Below, in pieces: positions 23,173 through 33,655 of a DNA stretch of 64,000 nt (its first letter is position 1; each line of letters begins with the position of its first letter). Where the stretch lies: contig NW_013546999.1 of NCBI RefSeq assembly GCF_000711695.1, forward strand, positions 62,001 through 126,000, given 5' to 3'. The translations under genes were made by a program, and so were the position numbers. Source of the DNA: Tilletiaria anomala UBC 951. Taxonomy: Eukaryota > Basidiomycota > Exobasidiomycetes > Georgefischeriales > Tilletiariaceae. The notes beneath the pieces were generated by a model, which saw only the letters and a program-made list of their open reading frames with translations, ran no database searches and was not told the DNA's origin.

Positions 23173-25207
23173 TTACCACTCGTCATCCTCGAGCGAATCG
23201 GTATTCTCGCCGTCCTCCGACAGCGTCTTGCTCATGTACGGACCATCGAGCTCGTAGCCAAGCCGGCGGTAGTAATCACGCGTCCCAACACCAGAAATGA
23301 CGGCGATTTTTGCGCTGCCATGCTCTTCGCGCGCGATCTTCTCCGCCATCTCCATCAGCAGGGTCCCAAAGCCTTGATGCTGAAACTTGGTGGGGTCGCG
23401 CGAGTGGATCGGCACGGCGCTGCCGTACGTGTGCAGTTCGCGGACGATGCTCGTCTGCTGGCCTGTCAGCTCGGGACGGTACGTCCCGTCGTGGCTGCAC
23501 TTGCGCAGGCGGAGCAACGCGATGAGGATGTCCTTCTGCGGGTCCTCGTACGCCAGGAACGTCTCCCAGCCGCCGTTGGCGACGTAGTCGCGGCGGATGA
23601 ACTCCACCTCCTGCGGCCGCACCTTGTGGTGAATCTCGTGGATGCCGACTTCGCGGAAGCGCACATCGCGGCAGGTGAACCCAAAATCGCGCATGCGCTC
23701 CAGCGCCAGCTCACGCAGGTTCCCATTCTCGACGCCCGAGGATACGAGCGGCATGGGGATGTCGCGCTGCACGCGGTAGACGCGCGTCCAGGGCGGTACC
23801 AGCGCGAGAATGCGTGCGATCAGGTCGACCAGGAAGGACGGCGTATAATTCTTGTACCGTCCGGTTCGCCAGAGCTCGTAGAGCCCTGTACCGCGGATGA
23901 CCAACGTCGGGTACAGCTTGAGCCCATCGGTTCGGAATGCCGGGTTCTCAAAATACTCCTGCGAGGGATGCAAGGTTGAAGTTGAGCTCATGCTTGCGAG
24001 ATGTCTCTGTTTCCAGAAGTACTCACCTTGAACTGCTCCATATCCCTTTCAACCCCCACATTTGGCAAGTCTGGCATCATGTGCGCCACGATCTGCAAAA
24101 CCGATGAGACCGTCAGTTCAAGCAGTGCCGAAACGTATTCTCTGCGGCTTCTACAGAGGCAAGGCGCTGGAACCATGCGCACCTTGTACCCTGCATCTTT
24201 GGCGAGGTGAAATGTCTCGCAAACGGCCTTGACGGTGTGCCCCCGATTCGTGTCGCGTGCGACATCTTCATACACGCTCTGCACGCCAATCTCCAGCCTG
24301 GTGCAACCATATCGGAGCATCTGCGAGAGATGCGGCCGCAGACAGTAGTCAGGGCGCGTCTCGATCGTGATGCCGATGCATTTTGTCATCGCTCGTTCAG
24401 AGTACCTTGCAAGGAGGAGGTGGGTTGTAGTATCAGCAACCTCAGAATGCAGCTGAGGACTCATAAACAGAGACCATCTTGCTCACTTGACTGCCTCATC
24501 GACGTCTATGCCAGTGAATCCACTGAGCGCATTATGCAGCTGCGCAATGAACTTGTTTCTGTAATCCTCGCTCAGGGACATGAATGTGCCGCCCATGACG
24601 ATGTACTCGACCTTGTCAACCTCATGGCCCAGCTCTCGCAGCTGCCTTACTCTGCCCGTGCTCTGCTCAAATGGATCGTACCGTGCGCGGATGGCACGCA
24701 TAGATGTTGGCTCGTACCCTGTGTAGGACTGCGTGCTGTACTCAAAGTCCGAGTCTGGGCCGCCCGGGCAGTATCTTTATAAAGAAGTGCACGTCATTGA
24801 GAGTCAATACGGGATGCGTCGATTGCATTCGCCTGTATGCATTCCATCCGAGCACAATCCAACGCAGCCACTCACACGCATACGTTCCCCGTCAGTGCAA
24901 TGTGCGGACACCGATGCGGCTTGCACATGACCGCGACGACTGCGATACCGCTGGCGCTGCGGATCGGCTTGGCCTTGAGCAGAGGCAAGAGCTGCTTGCG
25001 ATAGTTCTCCGGCACAGCCGCGATAATGTCCGTGAGCTTGGGCACGCTCTTCGACCCAAACTTCTTGGCCGACGCTGCGCGCAGGGTGTTGAGGTTGACC
25101 GTCTCGCCCTTTTCGTACGCCGTGATTAGGTGCGAGGAGACGTCGGCGCAGACCCGGAGCAGCTGCTCGGCCGAGCCGCTCGACGAGGCGACAGCTGCGG
25201 CTGCCAT
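23173..25207 (-). CDS. ELP3: Elongator catalytic subunit Elp3 (radical SAM tRNA acetyltransferase)
   Basis: Catalytic subunit of Elongator, which starts the cm5/mcm5 modification of wobble uridine in tRNA. Exons: 25207-24876, 24774-24487, 24405-24183, 24092-24027, 23958-23173; the sum is 1,695 nt, 564 aa, close to the usual length. The radical SAM cluster is Cys-X9-Cys-X2-Cys: [11 protein letters not shown] and [14 protein letters not shown], joined across intron 1. Further hallmarks are [50 protein letters not shown] and [18 protein letters not shown]. The C-terminal acetyltransferase part has [10 protein letters not shown] and [16 protein letters not shown]. Intron 3 (24182-24093) is 90 nt and contains no in-frame stop, so its retention would insert 30 residues inside the core. 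The start at [12 protein letters not shown] was taken because the frame upstream has no family similarity. Confidence 0.95.
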
Positions 25208-26654
25208 GGTGGAGTGCGTGATCAGTGCAATGCTGCCGCTCTCTGCGACGAGAAGACACCTCTCTGATGAGGGGCTGCAGGCGATCCTCAATTCTTCACC
25301 AGCCTGACACGGGGTTGCATGCAAAGGTTACTGGACCCACGAGCAACTTCCAAGGGGGCGTGCTTCCTCATATCCTGCGCATGGAAGACAAAACAGGGAC
25401 GATAAGTGACAATCGGTGCAATGGCGCAAGTCAATTCCAACTTTGGGATCAAGGACAGGCCCTCTTTGTAGGGCTTACGTAAATTGTGGGTTCTGATGCA
25501 GACCTCTTAGCTGCTGTGTCTGGCTGTCCGCAACAGAAGAAACTGACGAAAGGCCAGAGGGTCGAGAAGACAGGCCAGGAGCCTGTGAGGGCTGGCCGCA
25601 ACTGGCCGTGGCCAAGCCATCGGCCGCCCAGACCCTTCCAAGCGCCAGCAGGCACTCTGTTGTCATTCATGTGTTCACGTGTGTGCGGCTGAGGGTGCTT
25701 GTTCTTTTCTCTTGTTCTTTCGTTCTCACTTCTCACCGCGCCCACATCTGCGCCCGCCACCCAGTGCCCCAGGCGCAGCCTGGCCATGCTGCATAGTGCG
25801 TACATACTACATATGCAATGCGGAGTGGGCGCAACGTTTCAGACAGGGACTGAGGGAGTGTGGAGCGATATCAGAGTCTCATATAGACTTCGCACATGAC
25901 AGGAGAGCCAAGCTCAGAGTCTGTTGACTGTCCATAACCATGCATATGGCGATATATTCTTCTCTCCATTATAATAGAGTAGCTAGGTTCAGGGTATATC
26001 CGTTGCCAAGCCAGCCTCTACCCCCATTCCATCCTTGGCTAAGCTTTTAGTCCCTCTTAACTGACTCCGGTGGTGTTAGAGTGGCAAATAGTCACGTGAC
26101 AATGCCTTCCGGCCGCAGCGCGAAGGGCCTCATCGGCACAACCCGTGTCTCACTTGTCCCTCGCTCATCGCTCATGCTCGTCTATGGTATAAGCACGTAT
26201 GCTCCTCGGACTTGTATCAATCTATCCATTTTCCCCGCCTGCCTTCGTAGTGTGTCTATGCACATATGTGGATTGGTCTATGTGAGCATCGACGGTCGCA
26301 ACATCGTGTCGTGATCGGCTGCGCCGTCTCAGCTCTGTTCGCTCGTGCAATGTGTTTCTTCTCTGATTCTCCTTCTCTTTCGCTTTTTCTCTCTGTGGAG
26401 CAGCAGCAGTGCAGGAGCCAGGAAAGCTTTCTGACTGACCAGTCCCCTCTGGATGAAATATACACCTCGTCGACTCCCGCCCTTCTTCGCCCACTCCCAC
26501 CATATCTTATCGCATCCTGCACGTCCCGGCCATACAGTAATACTGTTCAAGCTGCCGCGCTTCAACGACTACGCCTCCAGTCCCAATCGGCCGCTTTCCA
26601 AGCACCTCCCCTACCTCTTCCTCCACTCTTTGCGCTGCGACTGCCGATGCAGAG
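25208..26654. other. Divergent intergenic interval, 1.45 kb
   Basis: Upstream of both ELP3 and the permease. The half next to the permease is pyrimidine-rich (about 26320-26650), as in many fungal leaders. A palindromic GTCACGTGAC lies at 26091-26100. No gene or RNA is supported. Confidence 0.6.
26091..26100. promoter_or_regulatory. Palindromic E-box-type element GTCACGTGAC
   Basis: A perfect 10-bp palindrome with a CACGTG core, 555 bp upstream of the permease ATG. CACGTG is bound by basic helix-loop-helix factors such as Cbf1, Ino2/4 or Pho4 in fungi. The same 10-mer recurs at 36679-36688. Confidence 0.4.
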
Positions 26655-29133
26655 ATGTCGAGCCTACTCGACAAGATCACCCCGAAATCGGGCAGCGCAA
26701 AGGATGGCGCCGACCGCAAGGAGCGGGCCAGCATGGAAGACGGCGGAGCGACCGTCTCGCACCGACGCGCACAGGACGACGAGCCCGAGTCGCGCTCGTC
26801 CCCCTTGCCCGGCTTAGCCAGGGGCGGCGGCGTCGTCGAGGCGTTGGACTTGATTGAAGATGACGACGATAGAGATCTGGCGGAGCGAATGGGCCATAAG
26901 AGCGAGTTTGCCAGAGAATTCAAGTCTCTATCGACCATCTCTTTCGCCTTCTCAATCATGTGCGTTATTTTCAGATCAAAATGACCATGCAAGGCTCGTT
27001 GGTGCTCATACTTCTTTTTTTTCCTTTCATTCTGCAGGGGCCTTATATCGAGCGTTGCGACCACCTGGAACACTCCATTCTGTGCGGAACTTCTCGTGTA
27101 CTCGATATGTCACTACCTCCCTCTGACACTCGTCTTTTCTCCCAATGCGATCGCTCCTGGCTTTAGTGTACGGGTACGTATCGATCGCTGCGCTCTAGAC
27201 TCCCCGGAGGAGTCCAAGCTGACACTGTAATACTGCGCTTGCTCTTTCAGTGGCTATGCGACGACGATTTGGGCATGGGCTATGGGCTCCTTCTTCAACC
27301 TGTCGCTCGCGACGGCGATCGGCGAGATCATCTCTGCCTACCCTTCTGCTGGCGGCCTGTACTCTGCGTCGGGTCTTCTGGTGCCAAAGAAGTACCGCGC
27401 AATCACTGCCTGGTGTACAGGCTGGCTCAATTACACTGGCCAGATCGCCGGTATTGCAGGGACTGCTTGTGAGTTCTTACTAAGGATTTGCGTCATCGTG
27501 TGACTAATGCGATGGGAACTCTGACATGCGATCTGACAGGGGGTCTGAGTCTGATGCTCTGGGCGTACGCATATGTCGCAACCGGCTACACACCTCCCGG
27601 CTCGGCCACTCAGTCGAACGGCGCGTACGTCGGCCTGTACATCGCCATCATGGTCGTTCACGGCTTGATCGTTTCTTTTGACAACAAGTGGCTCGCCAAG
27701 ATGACGAGCGCGTATGTGTTCATCAACCTCGGCATCACCGTCGTCACATCGATCGTCGTGCTTGCACGCACGCCCGCCAGCGAGATGCTTACTGGCCACG
27801 AAGCGTTCGGCCAGATTACCGACAACACGGGGTACCAGAGCCAAGCGTTTGCCTTCTTCATCGGGCTGCAATGTGTACAGTTCGTCATGACGGACTATGA
27901 CGCGACGGCGCACATGTCCGAAGACATCCACCGCGCTTCGTATGCAGCGCCTGTCGCGCTTTTCTTTGCCGTCGGCGGAACTGGTATTTTCGGTGAGCGC
28001 TTCTCGTTGTGTCACTGCGAAAGAGCATACGATGGCTGACGCTGTACTCTCTTCTTTTGGCAGGTTTCTGTCAGTGCCTGAAGTCAATCACAAGTCACTA
28101 TGCTCGATCACATTTACTGACGAATGTGCCTTCCATTTGAATTTTCGTAGTGCTCAACACCGCCATGGTGTTCGGCTCACGCGGCGTGCTCGACGCGGAT
28201 GTCATGTCCTTCCCCGGCCAGCTGGCCTTTGCGCAAGTCTTGCTCAACCGCGCGGGGCGCGTCGGCTTCCTGATCATCTGGCCCTTCATCATGGCCGTCG
28301 CCTGGTTCGTCATCACGACTGCGCTGCAAGCCAACTCGCGCTCCTTTTACGCGTTCTCGCGCGATGGCGGCCTGCCAGACAACAAGTTCTTCGCTCGCGT
28401 CAACAAACGCACCAGGCAGACTGTCAATGCGACCTGGCTCGTCGTTGTCCTATGCGTGGTTATGATCTTCCTCTCCTTTGCCTCGACAATTGCCGTCGGT
28501 GCGATCTTTTCACTCGCTGCTTGGGGCATGGATACAAGGTATGTGGCTCTTTGATACCTAGCTCCTTGCGTCATGCGCGACGCATTACTGAGTGAATCTC
28601 TACCTGCTTAATTTTGCAATCCAGCTACCTCATTCCTATCATCTGCCGCCTGATCTTCCAGGATCACCCTGACGTTCGGTTCAAGCCTGGGCCCTTCTAC
28701 CTCGGCCGCGGCATGCTGTCCACGGTTGTCAACTACACCGCTGTTGTCTGGACGCTCTTTGAGGTTATCGTTCTCTCCTTTCCTATTGTCACGCCGTACA
28801 CGCCGCAGACTTTTGTGAGTGAACTGCCCCGCATAGAATGTGCGCAGACGCGGGCGACCGAGCTGACTGCGTGACCGTGGCTCCTGGCTTTCTGCGCACC
28901 AGAACTACTCATGGGTTATCGCCATCGCGATCCTGATCCTTGCGCTCTTGTGGTATGCCGCCTGGGCGCACCGCCACTACCAGGGCCCGCACAGCAGCAT
29001 GTCCAGCGACCAGCTGCGCAAGCTCGGCATCGTCAGCAGGGCCGAGGAGGCGGACGCGGCTAGCAACCAAGCGCCGTTTTCCGGCAGATCCCCACCACCG
29101 TACCGTATCCCCCTTGACGAAAAGGCAACTTGA
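26655..29133 (+). CDS. Amino-acid/GABA-type permease, APC superfamily, with two micro-exons
   Basis: Twelve-helix plasma-membrane or vacuolar permease of the fungal GABA/choline/polyamine group; the substrate is not predictable. Nine exons: 26655-26959, 27038-27081, 27167-27173 (7 nt), 27251-27468, 27540-27992, 28064-28069 (6 nt), 28151-28538, 28625-28814, 28903-29133; the sum is 1,842 nt, 613 aa. The spliced chain shows SIMGLISSVATTWNTPF, then LYGGYATTIWAW, then GEIISAYPSAGGLYSAS in the first helices. Later come VMTDYDATAHMSEDIHRASY and, through the second micro-exon, GTGIFGFLLNTAMVF. These are family-typical. The N-terminal 80 residues and the C-terminal 50 are hydrophilic and cytosolic. 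Each intron is 71-88 nt. Without the 7-nt exon the frame breaks; without the 6-nt exon the frame survives but Gly-Phe of a helix is lost. Confidence 0.88.
27167..27173 (+). other. Micro-exon of 7 nt (TGTACGG) in the permease gene
   Basis: The preceding intron ends CTTTAG and the following one begins GTACGT. The 7 bases complete Leu-Tyr-Gly between NTPF and GYATTIW. Each flanking intron (85 and 77 nt) has its own CTGAC branch site. Exon 2 ends in phase 1 and exon 4 needs phase 2, so exactly one base over a multiple of three must be inserted, and 7 nt fits. Confidence 0.8.
28064..28069 (+). other. Micro-exon of 6 nt (GTTTCT) in the permease gene
   Basis: Flanked by CTTTTGGCAG upstream and GTCAGT downstream. 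The two introns are 71 and 81 nt, with branch sites GGCTGAC and TACTGAC. It supplies Gly-Phe and the first base of Leu, giving GIFGFLLN as in related permeases. A 30-nt exon using a downstream GTCACT, or skipping, would also keep the frame but fits the membrane helix less well. Confidence 0.65.
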
Positions 29134-29549
29134 GCACAATGAGGATGCTATACCCGTTTGTTTCTTGCACATGTAGTATTTGCTACATAGATCAAGCTGT
29201 GGCATGCATACCCTTCGCGATTTTGACCACATGCGTCTTCGGACGCTCATCGCTGAATTGGTGACATTGTGTGGTGATGGCAAGGGATTAGTTGGTCGAG
29301 ATTAGGGTTGCATCTGTTCCCTTCTCATCATTCAGTCTCCCCCACCTCCCATCATCTTCTCGCCGGTTCCCACACACTTTGCCGTTCTCCTACGCGCACC
29401 TGCCTTGATGCTCTTCGCATCGTTTCCCTCTTTCAGTAGCCTCACAATTACACGTGGCCTCGCCGAAGCAAGGTCGTGATTGGCGAACCAGTTGACAGCC
29501 GACGCAACGCGGTCACATGCTTTGCGTCTGAAACGAGATTGCCGTCGCC
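29134..29549. other. Intergenic interval, 416 bp, UPF1 promoter
   Basis: Between the permease stop and the UPF1 start, both on the plus strand. It contains a telobox-like ATTAGGGTT (29301-29309) about 240 bp before the UPF1 ATG and a C/T-rich tract at 29314-29400. No gene is seen. Confidence 0.6.
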
Positions 29550-32500
29550 ATGGACGACCCATTCCAGCATCTAGAAGGGGCGTCCCATTATTCCCGCTCG
29601 TCCAAGTCCACTGTGGACCGCTCTCAATGCGATGCTAGCTCTGAATACAGCTATGCCTCCACCGATTTGGGAGGGGCAGCGGCTCGCGAGAGTAGCCAGA
29701 GTGCCAAGCGCACCAACGGAAAGGCTGGTTCGAACGAGCTAGATATGGATTTGGACCTCGATCTCAACGACCTCAACTTGGATGACAGGGACCTTGACGG
29801 CGCTGGCGCGCGACATGCTGCCTCGCACAAGAGGGCTGGAGGCGGCCGCGATGACGACGAACTTTCCACGGAGTACAGCTTTGCTTCGACCCACGCCGCG
29901 CAGTCCAAAGCACTCGCCGGCTCTATTGTTCACGATTCCGATGATCTGGACGAAAGAAGCGGAGGCGCAGCCGGCCGCAATGGTGGCGCAACTAGGTACG
30001 ACGCCCACGCTGGGCACGATATGGGTCTCGGGGAACAGATTTGGACAAAGGAGATGGAAAAAGCACTCCCGCCACATGCGTGCGCCTACTGCGGTATCTC
30101 GAATCCCAGCTGCGTTGTCAAGTGCTTGATTTGCAAGAAGTGGTCAGTGCCATCTCTTTTCTCTTTCCCAACGATAGCTAAGCTAACCCGAGCTGCTTCT
30201 CTTACAGGTTCTGCAATTCCCGCTCTTCGCTCTCCGCTTCACACATTGTCAACCACTTGGTGCGCTCCAAGCACAAAGAAGTGTGCCTGCACTCCGAATC
30301 ACCTCTCGGCGAGACCACGCCCGAGTGCTACAACTGCGGCACGAAAAATGTTTTTATGCTCGGCTTCATCCCAGCTAAGTCGGAGACAGTTGTCGTGCTC
30401 CTTTGCCGCCAGCCTTGCGCTTCGTTACCGAGCAGTACAAAGGACATGATCTGGGACACCTCACAGTGGGCCCCGCTTATCGAAGACCGCAGCTTCCTCA
30501 CGTGGCTCGTCAAAGCTCCCACTGAGGCTGAGGTGATTCGCGCACCGAAGCCGCACATATCCTTCCACCAGATCAACCGGCTCGAGGAGCTGTGGAAGGA
30601 GAACACAAATGCCACGCTCGAAGATTTGGATAAACCTGGCGTGGACGACGATCCGCCTGGTATTTTGCTGCGCTACGAGGATGCGTATCAGTATCAGAAT
30701 ACCCTCGGACCGCTTGTGAAGATTGAAGCGGACTATGACAAGAAGCTCAAGGAGAGTCAGACGCAGGAGGACCTGGTCGTTCGCTGGGATCAGGGCCTCA
30801 ATATGAAGAAGATTGCTTGGATGGTCCTGCCAAAGCTCGAGAGTGGAGAGGTCCGACTCGCTGTCGGAGACGAGCTCAAGATCAAGTACAGAGGAGAGCT
30901 GGCTCCGCATTGGGAGGGTGTTGGCCATGTGATCAAAATACCCAACAGTGAGTTCAAGCAGTAGCCGAACGAAGGGTCTGATGCTGACAACACGCTCTAC
31001 TCCGGCTGCAAAAGACGTCTCTGACGAAGTTGCGATTGAGCTGCGCCGATCGGACGGCGTCCCTGACCACTGCACCCAAAACTTTTCTGCCGACTTCGTC
31101 TGGAAGTCGACGTCTTTCGACCGCATGCAGTCCGCCATGCGAACCTTTGCCATCGATGAGCAATCGGTCAGCGCTTACATTTACCACAAGCTGCTCGGAC
31201 ATGAGGTCGATAATGTCTTGCTGCGCACAGCCATGCCCAAGCGCTTTTCGGCACCTGGTCTGCCCGAGCTCAACCACAGCCAAGTGTATGCAGTTAAAAG
31301 TGTGTTGCAGCGTCCACTGTCCCTCATCCAAGGCCCGCCGGGAACAGGCAAGACAGTCACCTCAGCAACCATCGTTTATCAGTTAAGCAAGATGAATCCT
31401 GGTCCTGTACTAGTGTGCGCTCCTTCCAACGTTGCTGTCGATCAGTTGACGGAGAAGATCCACAAGACCGGCCTGAAGGTCGTTCGTCTTACAGCCAAGA
31501 GCAGGGAAGGACTGGACAGCTCCATCAACTTCCTGACCCTCCACGAGCAGGTCGCGAACAATGACACGCACGTCGAGCTGCAGAAGCTCATCCAGCTCAA
31601 GAATGAGCAAGGCGAGCTCAGCAGCAGCGACGAGCGCAAGTACAAGGCGCTTACGCGTGCCTGCGAGAAGGAGATCCTGAACACCGCCGATGTGATTTGC
31701 ACCACGTGCGTCGGTACAGGTGATCCGCGTCTGAGCAAACTCAAGTTCAGAACTGTCTTGGTGGATGAAGCGACGCAAGCAGCCGAGCCCGAGTGCGTTA
31801 TCCCGCTCGTCTTTGGTTGTAAGCAGGTCGTCTTTGTCGGTGACCATCTGCAGTTGGGACCAGTTATCATGAACAAGAAAGCTGCTCGTGCAGGTCTGAC
31901 GCAGAGCCTTTTCGAGCGTCTCGTCATCCTCGGAAACAAACCTATTCGTCTGCAAGTGCAGTACCGCATGCATCCTTGTCTCTCCGAGTTCCCGTCGAAC
32001 ATGTTCTACGAGGGAACGTTGCAGAATGGTGTCACTGCGCCAGAACGTCTCCGCAAGAACGTGGACTTCCCCTGGCCTACGCCTACGCTGCCCATGTTCT
32101 TCTTTCAGAATCTTGGCCAGGAGGAGATCAGCAGTAGTGGAACTTCTTTCCTCAACCGGACAGAGGCCAGCAACGTCGAGAAGATCATCACGCAGTTCTT
32201 CCGCGCGGGCGTCACGCCTGATCAGATCGGCGTTGTCACACCGTATGAAGGGCAGCGCAGTTTCATTGTCAACCACATGCAACTGCACGGCAAGCTTAAG
32301 AAGGAATTCTACAAGGAAGTGGAAGTTGCTAGTGTCGACGCCTTCCAAGGTCGAGAGAAAGACTACATCATTCTCAGCTGCGTACGTAGTAACGAGCATC
32401 AAGGTATTGGCTTCCTCAGCGACCCGCGTCGTCTCAACGTCGCATTGACTCGGGCCAAATACGGCCTCGTGATTCTTGGGAATCCCAAGGTGCTCAGCAA

Positions 32501-33203
32501 GCACCCGCTATGGCACCATCTGCTCGTCCACTATAAGGAGAAGAACGTGCTTGTAGAGGGCGTCCTGTCGAATTTGCAGCCATCCATGATACAGTTCAGC
32601 CGTCCGAAGCGCCCCATGCAGAAGCCCGGTGACCTCATGGCTCGCTATCGCCATGACATCAACGGTGGTGACGCCATCCCGCGGAGTGCGGGCAGCAACG
32701 ACGCGAACGCGCAGTCCGGGGGCAAAGGCGGGGCTGCCAATGCTGCTTCGGGCTCCACGGTGAACCGCAACAACGGCGCCGACAATGCCTTCTTGCGGGG
32801 TCACGATGCGATCAATTACATCCCGAGTGACGCGCAGTCCATTGCATCACTCAATACGCAAGCTCCTTATCCGTCTTCCCGACTGCCTCCGTTCGCAGCC
32901 AGCTCTGTTTCTGGCAGCTCCCGCCTTGGGATTCCCTCGGGAGCATCGTACAGTGCCAGCATCATTTCGCAAGATGTCGACGGCGACGCGGTCAGTCAAG
33001 CGGGGAGTAGCATCCACCCGAGCCTGTCGTACAACCACAGCGATCGCTTGCACCGCAAGAACAGCTTTGGCAGTCAGTCTGGCGTAAGTGATTTGGCCAG
33101 CCTGGAAGGGTACAAGAGCCATGCGAGCAACTTGGACCAAGAGGACGACACGCGTTCTAACTATTCGGCAGCTGTCAGTCAGGCTTCTTTCACGACGTTT
33201 TAG
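29550..33203 (+). CDS. UPF1: Nonsense-mediated decay RNA helicase Upf1 (Nam7)
   Basis: ATP-dependent RNA helicase of the nonsense-mediated decay pathway in the cytoplasm. Exons: 29550-30142, 30208-30947, 31015-33203; the sum is 3,522 nt, 1,173 aa. The N-terminal 165 residues are disordered with Asp/Leu runs and two copies of a EYS(Y/F)AST motif. The Cys/His zinc domain follows: [20 protein letters not shown], then [31 protein letters not shown] and LLCRQPCA. Helicase motifs are intact: [12 protein letters not shown] (I), [11 protein letters not shown] (II), [27 protein letters not shown] and [18 protein letters not shown]. The C-terminal 170 residues are Ser/Gly/Asn-rich with several SQ pairs that could be PIKK phosphorylation sites. 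Introns are 65 and 67 nt; intron 1 splits the zinc domain's KKW/FCN. Confidence 0.97.
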
Positions 33204-33655
33204 TTGCCCACCTGTTTCCAACAACTTCTCTCCTCTGTGGACACCAGCGTCCCGATGGCGCGCTTACCACGTCACTCGATGCCTTCCTGCGCATGCACAG
33301 CGGACTTGGCACGACATGACACGATAACTGTGATCGGTCATCCGCAGACTTCTTCGCTAATGGCGACCATGCGCCCAGCCCCTTTGGCCCCCCGATACGT
33401 CTTGGCTACCCCGTGACGCTGCGGGACCCGCCGCGTTTACGTTTACCTCAGCGAACGAGCCAATAACATCAATGCTGCAGGTCGCCCAGCGGACTCAGTA
33501 GGTACCAAATGTGGCCAGGCTTATTGGCCGACTGTGAGGTCAACGGGCTCAATGCATCTGCACATACGGTGCCACTTTCGCCATGCGAGGAGCATGCGAG
33601 AAAGAGTGCCCGTGTTTCTGCACTTGCGGCTGTATGACTTGTGTGCACTCTGATA
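33204..33655. other. Convergent 3' intergenic interval, 452 bp
   Basis: Between the stops of UPF1 (plus) and the ZAP1-like gene (minus). Only short frames are present; it presumably holds 3' UTRs. Confidence 0.65.

Noticed and set aside
31410-32504. 364-codon antisense frame opposite UPF1
   Set aside because: Shadow of the strongly conserved UPF1 helicase frame; no independent motif.
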